Shown here piece by piece: positions 1 to 8,290 of a DNA stretch of 64,000 nucleotides. The translations under genes were made by a program, and so were the position numbers. The notes beneath the pieces were generated by a model that saw only the letters and a list, made by a program, of their open reading frames with translations, was not told where the DNA came from and searched no databases. The DNA comes from Syntrophaceae bacterium UBA2280 (GTDB lineage: Bacteria; Desulfobacterota; Syntrophia; Syntrophales; Smithellaceae): positions 245,863 to 309,862 of the forward strand of contig DDWS01000066.1 in assembly GCA_002347685.1 (NCBI GenBank), in the 5' to 3' direction. Positions within the stretch are counted from its first letter, which is position 1, and each line of letters starts with the position of its first letter.

Positions 1-62
1 CTCCGTTTTCTATAATATTCGTGCGTTGATCCCTTCTCGAAAATCAACGGCATTCACATTTT

Positions 63-725
63 TTATTTTTCGTCCGGCATGCGCCAAATTCCGCCCTGCT
101 GCTTCGGCGCTGCACCTTTAGCCTTTTCCCTTTCGATCAACCCCCGCCAGACATCCGCCACTTTTGCTTCGGTTTCCGTAAGCGCGCACTGATTGTCAAT
201 CACAATGTCCGCGAGGGGAATTTTATCGTGAATGGGCATCTGACAGGACAATCGGAGCTCGGCATCCTCACGGCAGATCGCATTTCGCGTCGTCAGCCGG
301 CAAACCTGCTCTGTTGGTTCCACCATCACCAGGATCGTCAGATCAAACAGAGCCTGCAACCCGGCTTCAAATAAAAGAGGCACATCTGAAAAAACAATCG
401 CATGCGGATGGCTCGCTTTAATATTTTCCAGACGGTGATACCAGGCTTCGAAAACACGCGGATGAACAATGCCGTTTAGCGCTTTTAATTTCTCCGGATC
501 GTTGAAAACGATTCCCGCGAGTTTATCCCGGTCGATGGTGCGATCCGGCCGCAAAATCTCCTGGCCGAACAACACAACGACATCCTGCCAGGCCGACCCA
601 TCCGGCTTTTGAACTTCATGCGCCAGTTTATCAAAATCGATCAGTTGACCGCCCAGGCGAACAAACATCTGCGCGACGGTAGATTTTCCGCAGGCAATCC
701 CGCCTGTCAATCCGACATTCAGCAT
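63..725 (-). CDS. coaE: Dephospho-CoA kinase
   Basis: Catalyses the last step of coenzyme A synthesis, ATP-dependent phosphorylation of dephospho-CoA, in the cytoplasm. The N-terminus carries the P-loop GLTGGIACGKST (residues 5-16), and a DVPLLFEAGL block near residue 115 is the usual CoA-binding/lid region. The 220 aa length is normal for the family, with a slightly long basic C-terminus. It lies 3 bp downstream of coaX, so two CoA-pathway kinases are translated together in the valS-nadC-birA-coaX-coaE run. Nothing is visible in the 62 bp between its stop and the window edge. Confidence 0.95.
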   Translation of the reverse strand: MLNVGLTGGIACGKSTVAQMFVRLGGQLIDFDKLAHEVQKPDGSAWQDVVVLFGQEILRPDRTIDRDKLAGIVFNDPEKLKALNGIVHPRVFEAWYHRLENIKASHPHAIVFSDVPLLFEAGLQALFDLTILVMVEPTEQVCRLTTRNAICREDAELRLSCQMPIHDKIPLADIVIDNQCALTETEAKVADVWRGLIEREKAKGAAPKQQGGIWRMPDEK

Positions 726-728
726 AAT

Positions 729-1511
729 CTACTTTTTATTGAGGTCATAGATGATACGCAGACCTTCCAGTGTCAGCATCTCTTCGATTTTATCGATGCT
801 CCTGGCCTCCTGAGCCACAATTCGCGCCAGCCCCCCCGTCGCAATCACCATCGGGTTGGTTTTTGCTTCTTTTTTCATTCTTTCCACAATACCGTCGACC
901 AGTCCCGCATAGCCGAACATGATGCCTGCCTGAATGGCGCTCACGGTGTCCTTGGTAATAATCGTCTTCGGCCGGCTGAATTCAACGCGAGGCAGCTTGG
1001 AGGCGCGCGCGAAGAGCGCCTCACTGGAAATCACAATCCCCGGGGCGATGCAGCCGCCCATGTATTCGCCTTTGGGCGAAACATAGTCGAAAGTCGTTGC
1101 CGTACCGAAATCCACGATGATGGATTCCTTGCGGTACTTGTCGAAAGCGGCCACCGCGTTGACGATTCGGTCGGCGCCTACTTCTTTCGGGTTATCGTAA
1201 AATATCGGCATACCGGTTTTGATGCCCGGTCCCACGATCATCGGCTTGATTTTGAAGTATTTCATGCACAGGGGTTCGAGGATATTCAACATCGGCGGCA
1301 CAACACAGGAAATGATGATGTCTGAAACGGATTTTATTTCCTTGGCGTTCATCCGGCTGGAATGATACAGGTTGGAAATCAAAACGCCGTACTCGTCTAT
1401 GGTATGGTCGATTTCCGTCCGGATCCGCCAGTCGTGGATTAATCGGTCGGAGTCATAAAGACCTAAAACAGTATTGGTGTTGCCCACATCGATAACTAAA
1501 AGCATGCCCAT
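729..1511 (-). CDS. coaX: Type III pantothenate kinase
   Basis: Phosphorylates pantothenate, the first committed step of CoA synthesis. It belongs to the acetate kinase/hsp70/actin fold. Visible motifs are the phosphate-binding DVGNTN at residues 8-13, GADRIVNAVAAF in the middle and IVDFGTATTFDYV, all diagnostic of CoaX rather than CoaA. At 260 aa it has the family's length. The start codon directly follows the birA stop (TGA ATG). An alternative Met at residue 3 has the better-spaced AGGTG. The gene pairs functionally with coaE just downstream. Confidence 0.95.
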   Translation of the reverse strand: MGMLLVIDVGNTNTVLGLYDSDRLIHDWRIRTEIDHTIDEYGVLISNLYHSSRMNAKEIKSVSDIIISCVVPPMLNILEPLCMKYFKIKPMIVGPGIKTGMPIFYDNPKEVGADRIVNAVAAFDKYRKESIIVDFGTATTFDYVSPKGEYMGGCIAPGIVISSEALFARASKLPRVEFSRPKTIITKDTVSAIQAGIMFGYAGLVDGIVERMKKEAKTNPMVIATGGLARIVAQEARSIDKIEEMLTLEGLRIIYDLNKK

Positions 1512-2315
1512 TCACCTTTTTATGATTGTCGCGTCTCCCGCCGAAACGTTCACTTCTTTGTTGCCGGCCGTGAGCAGAATCAGCGAACCATCCTCACCCA
1601 GGCCGATGGCGCGGCCGCTGACCACTTCGCCCTGGAACATCACCTGCACCGCCTGACCCATCATCGGCGTCAAGCCTGTCCAGGCCTGCCTGACCGGGTC
1701 AAAACCGCGGACAAGCAGCGTCTTATACCATTTTGTCAGATTTTCATACAGGCGAATTATCAATTCCGGACGCAATATTTCACGGCCCGCCTCAACAGCC
1801 AAAGAGGTGGCAATGGATTGAATCTCCTCGGGAAACTGCGCGTGCTGCAAATTGACATTGATCCCCATTCCCAAAACGACGAAATCAATTTTGCTTCCTG
1901 ACATTTTCATCTGTGCCAGAATGCCGCAGACCTTTCTTTCGCCGATTAAAACGTCATTGGGCCATTTGAGCCGCACCATGTCCGGACAGTATCGGGTGAG
2001 GGTTTCGGCCACGGCCACACCCGCGGCAATGGAAATCTGCGGCGCACGCGTGACCTCGAATTGCGGACGCAAGATAATGGAAGTGTAAATATTGGCACCC
2101 GCGGGTGAATGCCAGACGCGCTGCATCCGGCCCTTGCCTGCGCTCTGACATTCTGCAATCAGGACTGTTCCTTCCGGCGCACCTCCTGCTCCCAGACGAA
2201 ACGCCTCGTCATTGGTCGAATCGATTTGTTCATAATAATAAAGCGGGTCGCCGATCATCTTTCCGGCAAGGCTTTGTTTCAGGATGTCTTGATTGATTTT
2301 CATAGTGTAAGGCAT
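1512..2315 (-). CDS. birA: Biotin--[acetyl-CoA-carboxylase] ligase, no HTH
   Basis: Attaches biotin to the carrier lysine of biotin-dependent carboxylases. The 267 aa protein starts close to the catalytic domain and lacks the N-terminal winged helix of E. coli BirA, so it should be ligase only and not a repressor. The biotinyl-AMP loop appears as SAGKGRMQRVWHSPAG, and KWPNDVLIGERKVCGIL is the conserved ligase core. A GAGGGG about 8 nt upstream supports the first Met. The likely client carboxylase subunit is encoded at 18.0 kb. It is contiguous with coaX downstream. Confidence 0.93.
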   Translation of the reverse strand: MPYTMKINQDILKQSLAGKMIGDPLYYYEQIDSTNDEAFRLGAGGAPEGTVLIAECQSAGKGRMQRVWHSPAGANIYTSIILRPQFEVTRAPQISIAAGVAVAETLTRYCPDMVRLKWPNDVLIGERKVCGILAQMKMSGSKIDFVVLGMGINVNLQHAQFPEEIQSIATSLAVEAGREILRPELIIRLYENLTKWYKTLLVRGFDPVRQAWTGLTPMMGQAVQVMFQGEVVSGRAIGLGEDGSLILLTAGNKEVNVSAGDATIIKR

Positions 2316-2358
2316 TATCTTCGCCCCTCACGGGCACGAAATACACCACTGACGAGGG

Positions 2359-3204
2359 CTATCGCCTGTTCCCCTTTACCTTGAGCGATATATCCGCTGC
2401 GCGGACGGAATGGGTGAGCTCGCCTACGGAGATATAATCGACACCGGTTGCGGCAATTTCATAAACACGCTCCAGGCTGACATTGCCGGAAGCTTCCAGA
2501 AGCGCGCGGCCGGCGACAAAATCAACAGCCTTCTTCATGGCATCATTGGTCATGTTATCGAGCATGATGATATCCACACCACAGGCCAGGGCTTCTTTGA
2601 CTTCACGCATATTTTTGGTTTCAACTTCGATTTTCAGGGCGCAAGGCAGCTTTTTTCTTTGCGCATTGACCGCGTCGGTGATGCCGCCCGCAGCTTCGAT
2701 GTGATTGTCTTTGATGAGAACCCCGTCGTAGAGGCCGGTGCGGTGATTCGTTCCTCCGCCCAGGCGAACGGCCATTTTATCGAGCAAACGCAGTCCCGGA
2801 ACCGTCTTGCGCGTATCGAGAATTTTCGCTCTTGTGCCGCGCACGGCCTCCACGTATTTCGCAGTCAGCGTGGCAATGCCACTCATGCGCTGGAAATAAT
2901 TCAGGGCGACGCGCTCGGCCTGCAAAATGGCGGCTAAACGCCCGGATACTTCGGCAATGACGGTCCCTTTTTTTACCCGGCATCCGTCATCGATGAATTT
3001 CTTCACCTTGATCTTCGGGTCCAGAAGGTGGAATGCCGCCTCAAAAATATCCAATCCCGCCACAACAAAGTCTTCCTTGGCGATGGCCCTGGCGCTTCCC
3101 TTCCTGACCGGGCTGACTGTTGCCTGTGTGGTAATGTCGCCTGTACCGATGTCTTCGGACAGCGCGGCTTGAATGATTTTTTTAATTTGCGGTGAAACCA
3201 TCAT
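2359..3204 (-). CDS. nadC: Nicotinate-nucleotide pyrophosphorylase (carboxylating)
   Basis: Converts quinolinate and PRPP to nicotinate mononucleotide in de novo NAD synthesis. The conserved block LDTRKTVPGLRLLDK followed by VRLGGGTNHRTGLYDG and LIKDNHI contains the quinolinate/PRPP-binding Arg, Lys and His residues. Length 281 aa is typical. The start ATG overlaps the valS stop by 4 nt (ATGA type), which implies translational coupling. The nadA/nadB partners are not in the window. Confidence 0.95.
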   Translation of the reverse strand: MMVSPQIKKIIQAALSEDIGTGDITTQATVSPVRKGSARAIAKEDFVVAGLDIFEAAFHLLDPKIKVKKFIDDGCRVKKGTVIAEVSGRLAAILQAERVALNYFQRMSGIATLTAKYVEAVRGTRAKILDTRKTVPGLRLLDKMAVRLGGGTNHRTGLYDGVLIKDNHIEAAGGITDAVNAQRKKLPCALKIEVETKNMREVKEALACGVDIIMLDNMTNDAMKKAVDFVAGRALLEASGNVSLERVYEIAATGVDYISVGELTHSVRAADISLKVKGNRR

Positions 3205-5858
3205 CCGGCAATCTCTTTTAGTTTTTTGAGCGCCCCTTCCAGTGTTGAAAATTTCTCCTGGCTCTCTTTTAATTTAGCTTCTTCCTTTGTAATGATCTCC
3301 GGGGCGGCCTTGGCCCGGAAATCGCTGTTGGCAAGCTTGCGCGCGCTTTGCTCCAGATCTTTGGAAACCTTCGCCAGCTCTTTTTCCAGCCTTGTTTTCT
3401 CACCGGCGATATCCACAACGCCGGCCAGCGGGACGAATATTCTGGTTGTACCAACCACGCCGGTGGCCACGCCTTTGGGCTCGACAAGATTCACTTCGAC
3501 TTTCAGGGACGCCAGATTGGACAGATTGACAATATAGCCGCTTCCTGTCTCGATGAGCGTTTTAACGGCTGCGTCGGCGGCCGAAATTAAAACACCGAGC
3601 TTATGCGAGGGCGGAATACGCATTTCGCCGCGGATGTTGCGGATGGAGGTGATGATCTCCATGAGCGTCTCCATTTCTTTTTCCGACACCTTGTTCTCCC
3701 AGGACTCCCTTACGGCCGGAAATCTGCTGACCATGATGGAATGCTCGTCGCTGTTATTCAGGGCCTGCCAGAGTTCCTCGGTTAAAAACGGCATGAAGGG
3801 GTGCAGCAGTTGAAGCATGGTGGCAAATACTTCTTTCATGGCCCTCTGGGTCACCTGCTTTTGCCCCGGACTGACTTTGCCGTATAGCGCGGGCTTGCTG
3901 ATTTCCAGATACCAGTCGCAGTATTCATGCCAGATGAAATTATAGATGGAGGCGGTGGCGTCATTGAAACGATATTCATCCAGAGAGCGCGTGACCTCTT
4001 CTATCGTTTCATTGAGTTTGGCCTTGATCCAGATGTCCGGCAGCGAATCCGCGGCGGGAAGCGGCGCGGATTCGTCATAATCGGCCAGATTGTTGAGCGT
4101 GAGCTTCGCCGCGTTCCAGATTTTATTGACGAAGAACTTGTAGCCTTCGATGCGCTCCGGTGACATGCGCACGTCGCGCCCCTGCGCGGTGTAAGCAGTC
4201 AGTGTGAAACGAAACGCATCCGCGCCGTACTGATCGATCATCACCAGCGGATCGATGCTGTTGCCTTTGGACTTGCTCATCTTCTCGCCTTTTTCATCGC
4301 GCACCAGCGCGTGAAGATAAACCGCCTTAAAAGGCACGTCTTTCATGATGTAGATGCCCATCATCATCATGCGGGCCACCCAGAAAAACAAAATGTCAAA
4401 TCCGGTGATCAGAAGCGACGTCGGATAGAATGTTTTGAGCGCTTTGGTTCGTTTGGGCCATCCGAGCGTCGAAAAGGGCCACAAAGATGAACTGAACCAG
4501 GTGTCGAGGACATCCTCATCCTGCCTGAGCGATGTGCCGCCGCAAGTCGGGCATGAATCCGGATCGACTGTGGCGACTATGATATTGCTGCAGTCGTCGC
4601 AATACCAGACAGGAATCCGGTGTCCCCACCACAGCTGCCGGGAAATGCACCAGTCGCGGATGTTGTTCATCCAGTCGAAATACGTGGACTCCCACGAAGC
4701 CGGCACGATCTTTGTTTTCTTTTTCGTGACAGCGGCCATGGCCTGTTTGGCCAGCGGCTTGATTTTGACAAACCACTGTTTGGATACCATCGGCTCGATA
4801 TCGGTTCTGCACCGGTAACACTGGCCGACGTTGTGCGCGTAAGGTTCGGTGCCGACCAGATAGCCTTCCTTTTCCAGGTCGGCCAGAACGTTCTTGCGCG
4901 CCTCATAGCGGTCCTGTCCCTTATAACGGCCGCCGTGTTCATTGATGATGCCCTGCCCGTCCATAACGGAAATGATCTCCAGATTGTGACGCTGGGCCAT
5001 GGCGAAATCGTTGGGATCGGAACCGGGGGTGATTTTCACGGCGCCGGAGCCGAAATCCATCGTCACGTAATCATCGGCAATAACCGGAATTTCCTTGTTC
5101 ATCAAAGGCAGAATGACGGATTTCCCGATTTTGCTCTTGTAGCGCGGATCGTCCGGATGCACGGCCACGGCGGTATCGCCCAGCATTGTCTCCGGCCGCG
5201 TGGTGGCCACGACAATCTCTCCGCTGCCGTCGGCGAAGGGATAGCGGATGTTCCAAAGGAAACTCGCATCGGAAACAAACTCGACTTCCAGATCGGATAT
5301 GGCGGTGTGGCAACGGGGACACCAGTTGACTATATAGTCGCCCTGATAGATCATCCCTTCGTTATACAGTTTAACGAACACTTCGCGCACCGCCTGCGAC
5401 AGACCCTCGTCCATGGTGAAGCGCTCGCGTTCCCAGTCACAGGAGCAGCCCAGGCGTTTGAGCTGATTGATGATGACGCCACCGTACTGCTCTTTCCATT
5501 CCCAGACACGGGCGATGAATTCCTCGCGGCCCAGATCATGCCTTGAAATGCCTTCGCGACTGAGCTTTTGTTCGACGACATTCTGCGTCGCGATGCCTGC
5601 GTGATCCATCCCCGGCATCCACAACGTGTTGTAACCCTGCATTCTTTTGAAGCGGATAATCACATCCTGAAGGGTGTTGTTGAGCGCATGCCCCATGTGG
5701 AGCATCCCGGTGACATTGGGCGGTGGAATGACGATGGAGAAAGGCTCCGCGTCGCTTTTATCCTGCGCGTGAAAATATTTATTCTTCAACCAGTACTCAT
5801 ACAGACGTTTTTCGGCTTCAGCCGATTCAAAGGCTTTACCCAGCTCTTTTGTGATCAT
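3201..5858 (-). CDS. valS: Valyl-tRNA synthetase
   Basis: Charges tRNA-Val in the cytoplasm. It is a class I synthetase of 885 aa. The HIGH motif is HMGH within PPPNVTGMLHMGHAL (about residue 47-61) and the KMSKS signature is in GEKMSKSKGNSID. The CP1 editing domain contains the TTRPETMLGDTAVAVHP block. A C-terminal coiled-coil arm (last ~65 residues, rich in K, E and L) is characteristic of ValRS. It heads the minus-strand operon through coaE. No T-box-like leader is visible upstream. Confidence 0.97.
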   Translation of the reverse strand: MITKELGKAFESAEAEKRLYEYWLKNKYFHAQDKSDAEPFSIVIPPPNVTGMLHMGHALNNTLQDVIIRFKRMQGYNTLWMPGMDHAGIATQNVVEQKLSREGISRHDLGREEFIARVWEWKEQYGGVIINQLKRLGCSCDWERERFTMDEGLSQAVREVFVKLYNEGMIYQGDYIVNWCPRCHTAISDLEVEFVSDASFLWNIRYPFADGSGEIVVATTRPETMLGDTAVAVHPDDPRYKSKIGKSVILPLMNKEIPVIADDYVTMDFGSGAVKITPGSDPNDFAMAQRHNLEIISVMDGQGIINEHGGRYKGQDRYEARKNVLADLEKEGYLVGTEPYAHNVGQCYRCRTDIEPMVSKQWFVKIKPLAKQAMAAVTKKKTKIVPASWESTYFDWMNNIRDWCISRQLWWGHRIPVWYCDDCSNIIVATVDPDSCPTCGGTSLRQDEDVLDTWFSSSLWPFSTLGWPKRTKALKTFYPTSLLITGFDILFFWVARMMMMGIYIMKDVPFKAVYLHALVRDEKGEKMSKSKGNSIDPLVMIDQYGADAFRFTLTAYTAQGRDVRMSPERIEGYKFFVNKIWNAAKLTLNNLADYDESAPLPAADSLPDIWIKAKLNETIEEVTRSLDEYRFNDATASIYNFIWHEYCDWYLEISKPALYGKVSPGQKQVTQRAMKEVFATMLQLLHPFMPFLTEELWQALNNSDEHSIMVSRFPAVRESWENKVSEKEMETLMEIITSIRNIRGEMRIPPSHKLGVLISAADAAVKTLIETGSGYIVNLSNLASLKVEVNLVEPKGVATGVVGTTRIFVPLAGVVDIAGEKTRLEKELAKVSKDLEQSARKLANSDFRAKAAPEIITKEEAKLKESQEKFSTLEGALKKLKEIAG

Positions 5859-5889
5859 GAAACATTATTCTCCCGTCTACCCATACGCA

Positions 5890-5907
5890 AAAGGGCTTGC
5901 GCCCTTT
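5890..5907. other. Short hairpin upstream of valS
   Basis: AAAGGGC-TTGC-GCCCTTT is a perfect 7-bp stem with a 4-nt loop, 32 bp upstream of the valS start. It has no T-tract in either direction, so its role (5' leader structure or processing site) is unknown. Confidence 0.4.
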
Positions 5908-5949
5908 CGAGGGGGTTATGAAATACCCCGGTTCTTTCATCAACAAACA

Positions 5950-5972
5950 GGCGGGGCAAACATCGCCCCGCC
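5950..5972 (-). terminator. Hairpin after the TPR/SLH gene, probable terminator
   Basis: GGCGGGGC-AAACATC-GCCCCGCC is a perfect 8-bp GC stem with a 7-nt loop, 25 bp past the stop of the gene at 5998. Read on the minus strand it is followed by a T/G-rich stretch (TGTTTGTTG) rather than a clean T-run, so it may be a weak intrinsic terminator. Confidence 0.5.
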
Positions 5973-5997
5973 TCCGGATTCCCTGTTTTGACCGCCC

Positions 5998-7164
5998 CTA
6001 ATCGAATTTCAGTTCCTCTTTGAATTTACGGATCATCAAAAGCGCGTCTACTCCTGCCACGGGTGCAAGCGGTGCGAATTCGCCGGTGGTCATATCCCTG
6101 GCTTCCATGATGCCGCGCGAGGTTACAACCATCACGGCGTTGAAGTAAGGCAGATCCGACCGCATATCGGGAAACGGCGATGTCGAACCGATAAACTTCG
6201 TTGCCAGCGCGTGGTCACCCGTCACCTTGATTAAAATGTCTTCCAGCATCATCGCGCAGGCGGCACGGGTCACCCGGTCGGCGGGATAAAAATTGCCATC
6301 GGGATATTTTTCCAGGCCACGCACGCCGATTTTCAAAATCCCTTCCATGTCCGACTTCAGGGGGTGATCGCCAATGTCATTGGCTGTCGGCTTTTCAGAG
6401 ACGTCCGCCCGGGCAGCCTTTTGCGGATCCTTAAATGAAGTGTCAAATGTTTTTGTTGTTCGCTTTTTATACAGGACATCGACTTTCAGCTCTTCCATCA
6501 AAAGCGCCGCTGCGTCAGCCCGCGTGATGCGCTGCACCAGGGCAATCTGTCTGCCGGTTGCCGACCCGGGCATGGCGCGTGCCACTTTCTGTATAAAATG
6601 CCACTGGACATCCGCTTCAGCGGTGTAATCCGTTTTCAATGCCAGCACTTTGGCGAACATCTCGCCTGCGGCGTTGAATTCGCAGGCGGCCTTGTGGGCC
6701 AGTCCCATAAAATAATAAGCGGGTGCGTGATTCGCGTCGATCTTCATGGCCGCGTCGAATTCAGACTGAGCCGAAACCAGCCAGTTCTTTTCGCCGGAGA
6801 ATTGCGTATAAACCCGTATGCGGCTGACATGAACAAAGAGCTTGTCTTCTTTCGTTTTGGCATATTTCCAGGCTTTTTTCAGACTTTCCTGCGCGACCTC
6901 GTTATTCCCTGCGTGCGCCTGCACCAGCGCCATGCCGCCATGCGCCTGTGAATACTTCCCGTCGAGCTGGAGGGCCAGTTCGAATTCCCGCTTCGCATCC
7001 GCGTATTTTTCATGGCCCATCAGCTTCATTCCCGTATAGGTGTGATGCGGAGGGGTGTCGAGCTGGCTTACGGCCATCCTGGGCGCTTGCGCGCACGCAG
7101 TCCACATCAGCAGACAGACCGATAAAGCAGCCGGCGTGAAGATCCTGAAAGATAAGAAAGACAT
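5998..7164 (-). CDS. TPR and S-layer-homology lipoprotein
   Basis: A 388 aa probable envelope protein. The N-terminus is a signal peptide ending in a lipobox-like LLMWTAC (Cys at about residue 24), predicting a lipoprotein. Residues ~40-200 hold tetratricopeptide-like helices (YTGMKLMGHEKYADAKREFELALQ; later APAYYFMGLAHKAACEFNAAG). The second half has SLH-type blocks, such as NFYPADRVTRAACAMMLEDIL and a second with FPDM, suggesting peptidoglycan or cell-wall polymer contact. An AAGGAG-like site precedes the start. It is monocistronic between valS and miaA. The exact partner is unknown. Confidence 0.75.
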   Translation of the reverse strand: MSFLSFRIFTPAALSVCLLMWTACAQAPRMAVSQLDTPPHHTYTGMKLMGHEKYADAKREFELALQLDGKYSQAHGGMALVQAHAGNNEVAQESLKKAWKYAKTKEDKLFVHVSRIRVYTQFSGEKNWLVSAQSEFDAAMKIDANHAPAYYFMGLAHKAACEFNAAGEMFAKVLALKTDYTAEADVQWHFIQKVARAMPGSATGRQIALVQRITRADAAALLMEELKVDVLYKKRTTKTFDTSFKDPQKAARADVSEKPTANDIGDHPLKSDMEGILKIGVRGLEKYPDGNFYPADRVTRAACAMMLEDILIKVTGDHALATKFIGSTSPFPDMRSDLPYFNAVMVVTSRGIMEARDMTTGEFAPLAPVAGVDALLMIRKFKEELKFD

Positions 7165-7291
7165 AAGGAAACTCCTTTAAAAAAAAGGTTTCACCTGAAT
7201 ATAATTTAGTTTCTTCCCCGAAAAAGACGGCCTATGATTAGCGTTTGTCACGGTCGAAGTCAAGTCAATATTCACGCCGCCATGGGACGGT

Positions 7292-8290
7292 TCAAGGCTT
7301 TCCGGCACGGCCGCTGAAGCCTTCTTTCAGTTGATGATCCCCCGAAAGACCGCTTAAAAAATCCGCCACGGTTTTCTTAAGCGGCTCGTCGTCATCCGGC
7401 CCGAACCACTGAATATCTTTGTCAGCAGAAAACCAGGTCATCTGACGCCTGGCGTAGCGCCAGGTCTCCCGTCCGATTTGTTCGACGGCAGCACCGAGAT
7501 CAAAATGGCCGTAAAGATGCGCGATCATCTGCTTGTATCCGAGTGATTGAAGGGATTTGAGCTTTTCACTGTATCCCATCGCCAGGACCCTGCGCACCTC
7601 ATCTAAAAGCCCCGCGTCCACCATTTGCTTCGCTCTGCGGACAATCCGGTCTTTGAGGTCGGAACGCGCCACCTGCAAGCCGATCTTGCAGACGCGATAG
7701 GGGGATTCGGCAAACGCATGTTTTTCCTGCAGGGTGACAATGGACTCGCCGGTTTGTTCCAGCACTTCAAGGGCCCGGATCACCCGCACGGCGTCGTTTG
7801 GGTTAATCCGTGAGGCTGCCGCGGGGTCCTTGAGCCTGAGCACGTTAAAGAGATATTCCTTTCCATGCCTCAGTCCCATATCGCGAAAGTAGCTCCGCAG
7901 GGTTTCATCCACCGGCGGCGTCTCGATGATTCCGCACAGCAGGGCGCGGATGTACAGGCCCGTGCCCCCGACTACGAATATTGGCTTGCCCTGGCCGCAA
8001 AGTGCTTCTATGACGGCGCGCGCCTGATTTGCGTAGAGCGCGGCATTGAACTCCCCGTCGGGATTCACCACATCGATCATATGGTGAGGCACTTCCAACC
8101 TTTCTTCCGGTGTCGGTTTAGCCGTTCCGATGTCAAGATACCGGTATACCTGCATCGAATCGGCTCCGATGATCTCGCCTGCAAACATTTTGGCCAGTTC
8201 GATCGCCAGGCGCGTTTTCCCGGTCGCCGTGGGTGAGCTGATGACGACCAGCAGCGTCTTATTTTCGTTTAAACATTCTTTCGATTTCAT
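7292..8290 (-). CDS. miaA: tRNA dimethylallyltransferase
   Basis: Adds the dimethylallyl group to A37 of tRNAs reading UNN codons. The N-terminal P-loop is SSPTATGKT (about residues 18-26). IIGADSMQVYRYLDIGTAKPT is the conserved substrate-binding block, and the C-terminal RRQMTWF motif is present. Length 332 aa is usual. The start given overlaps the end of mutL by 32 nt. A shorter start inside the LLVVISS segment is possible, but the overlap fits a mutL-miaA operon, a common arrangement. Confidence 0.95.
   Translation of the reverse strand: MKSKECLNENKTLLVVISSPTATGKTRLAIELAKMFAGEIIGADSMQVYRYLDIGTAKPTPEERLEVPHHMIDVVNPDGEFNAALYANQARAVIEALCGQGKPIFVVGGTGLYIRALLCGIIETPPVDETLRSYFRDMGLRHGKEYLFNVLRLKDPAAASRINPNDAVRVIRALEVLEQTGESIVTLQEKHAFAESPYRVCKIGLQVARSDLKDRIVRRAKQMVDAGLLDEVRRVLAMGYSEKLKSLQSLGYKQMIAHLYGHFDLGAAVEQIGRETWRYARRQMTWFSADKDIQWFGPDDDEPLKKTVADFLSGLSGDHQLKEGFSGRAGKP

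Noticed and set aside
5859..5997. T-box or other riboswitch upstream of valS
   Set aside because: Only short GC hairpins are present; no T-box sequence or specifier stem could be found.
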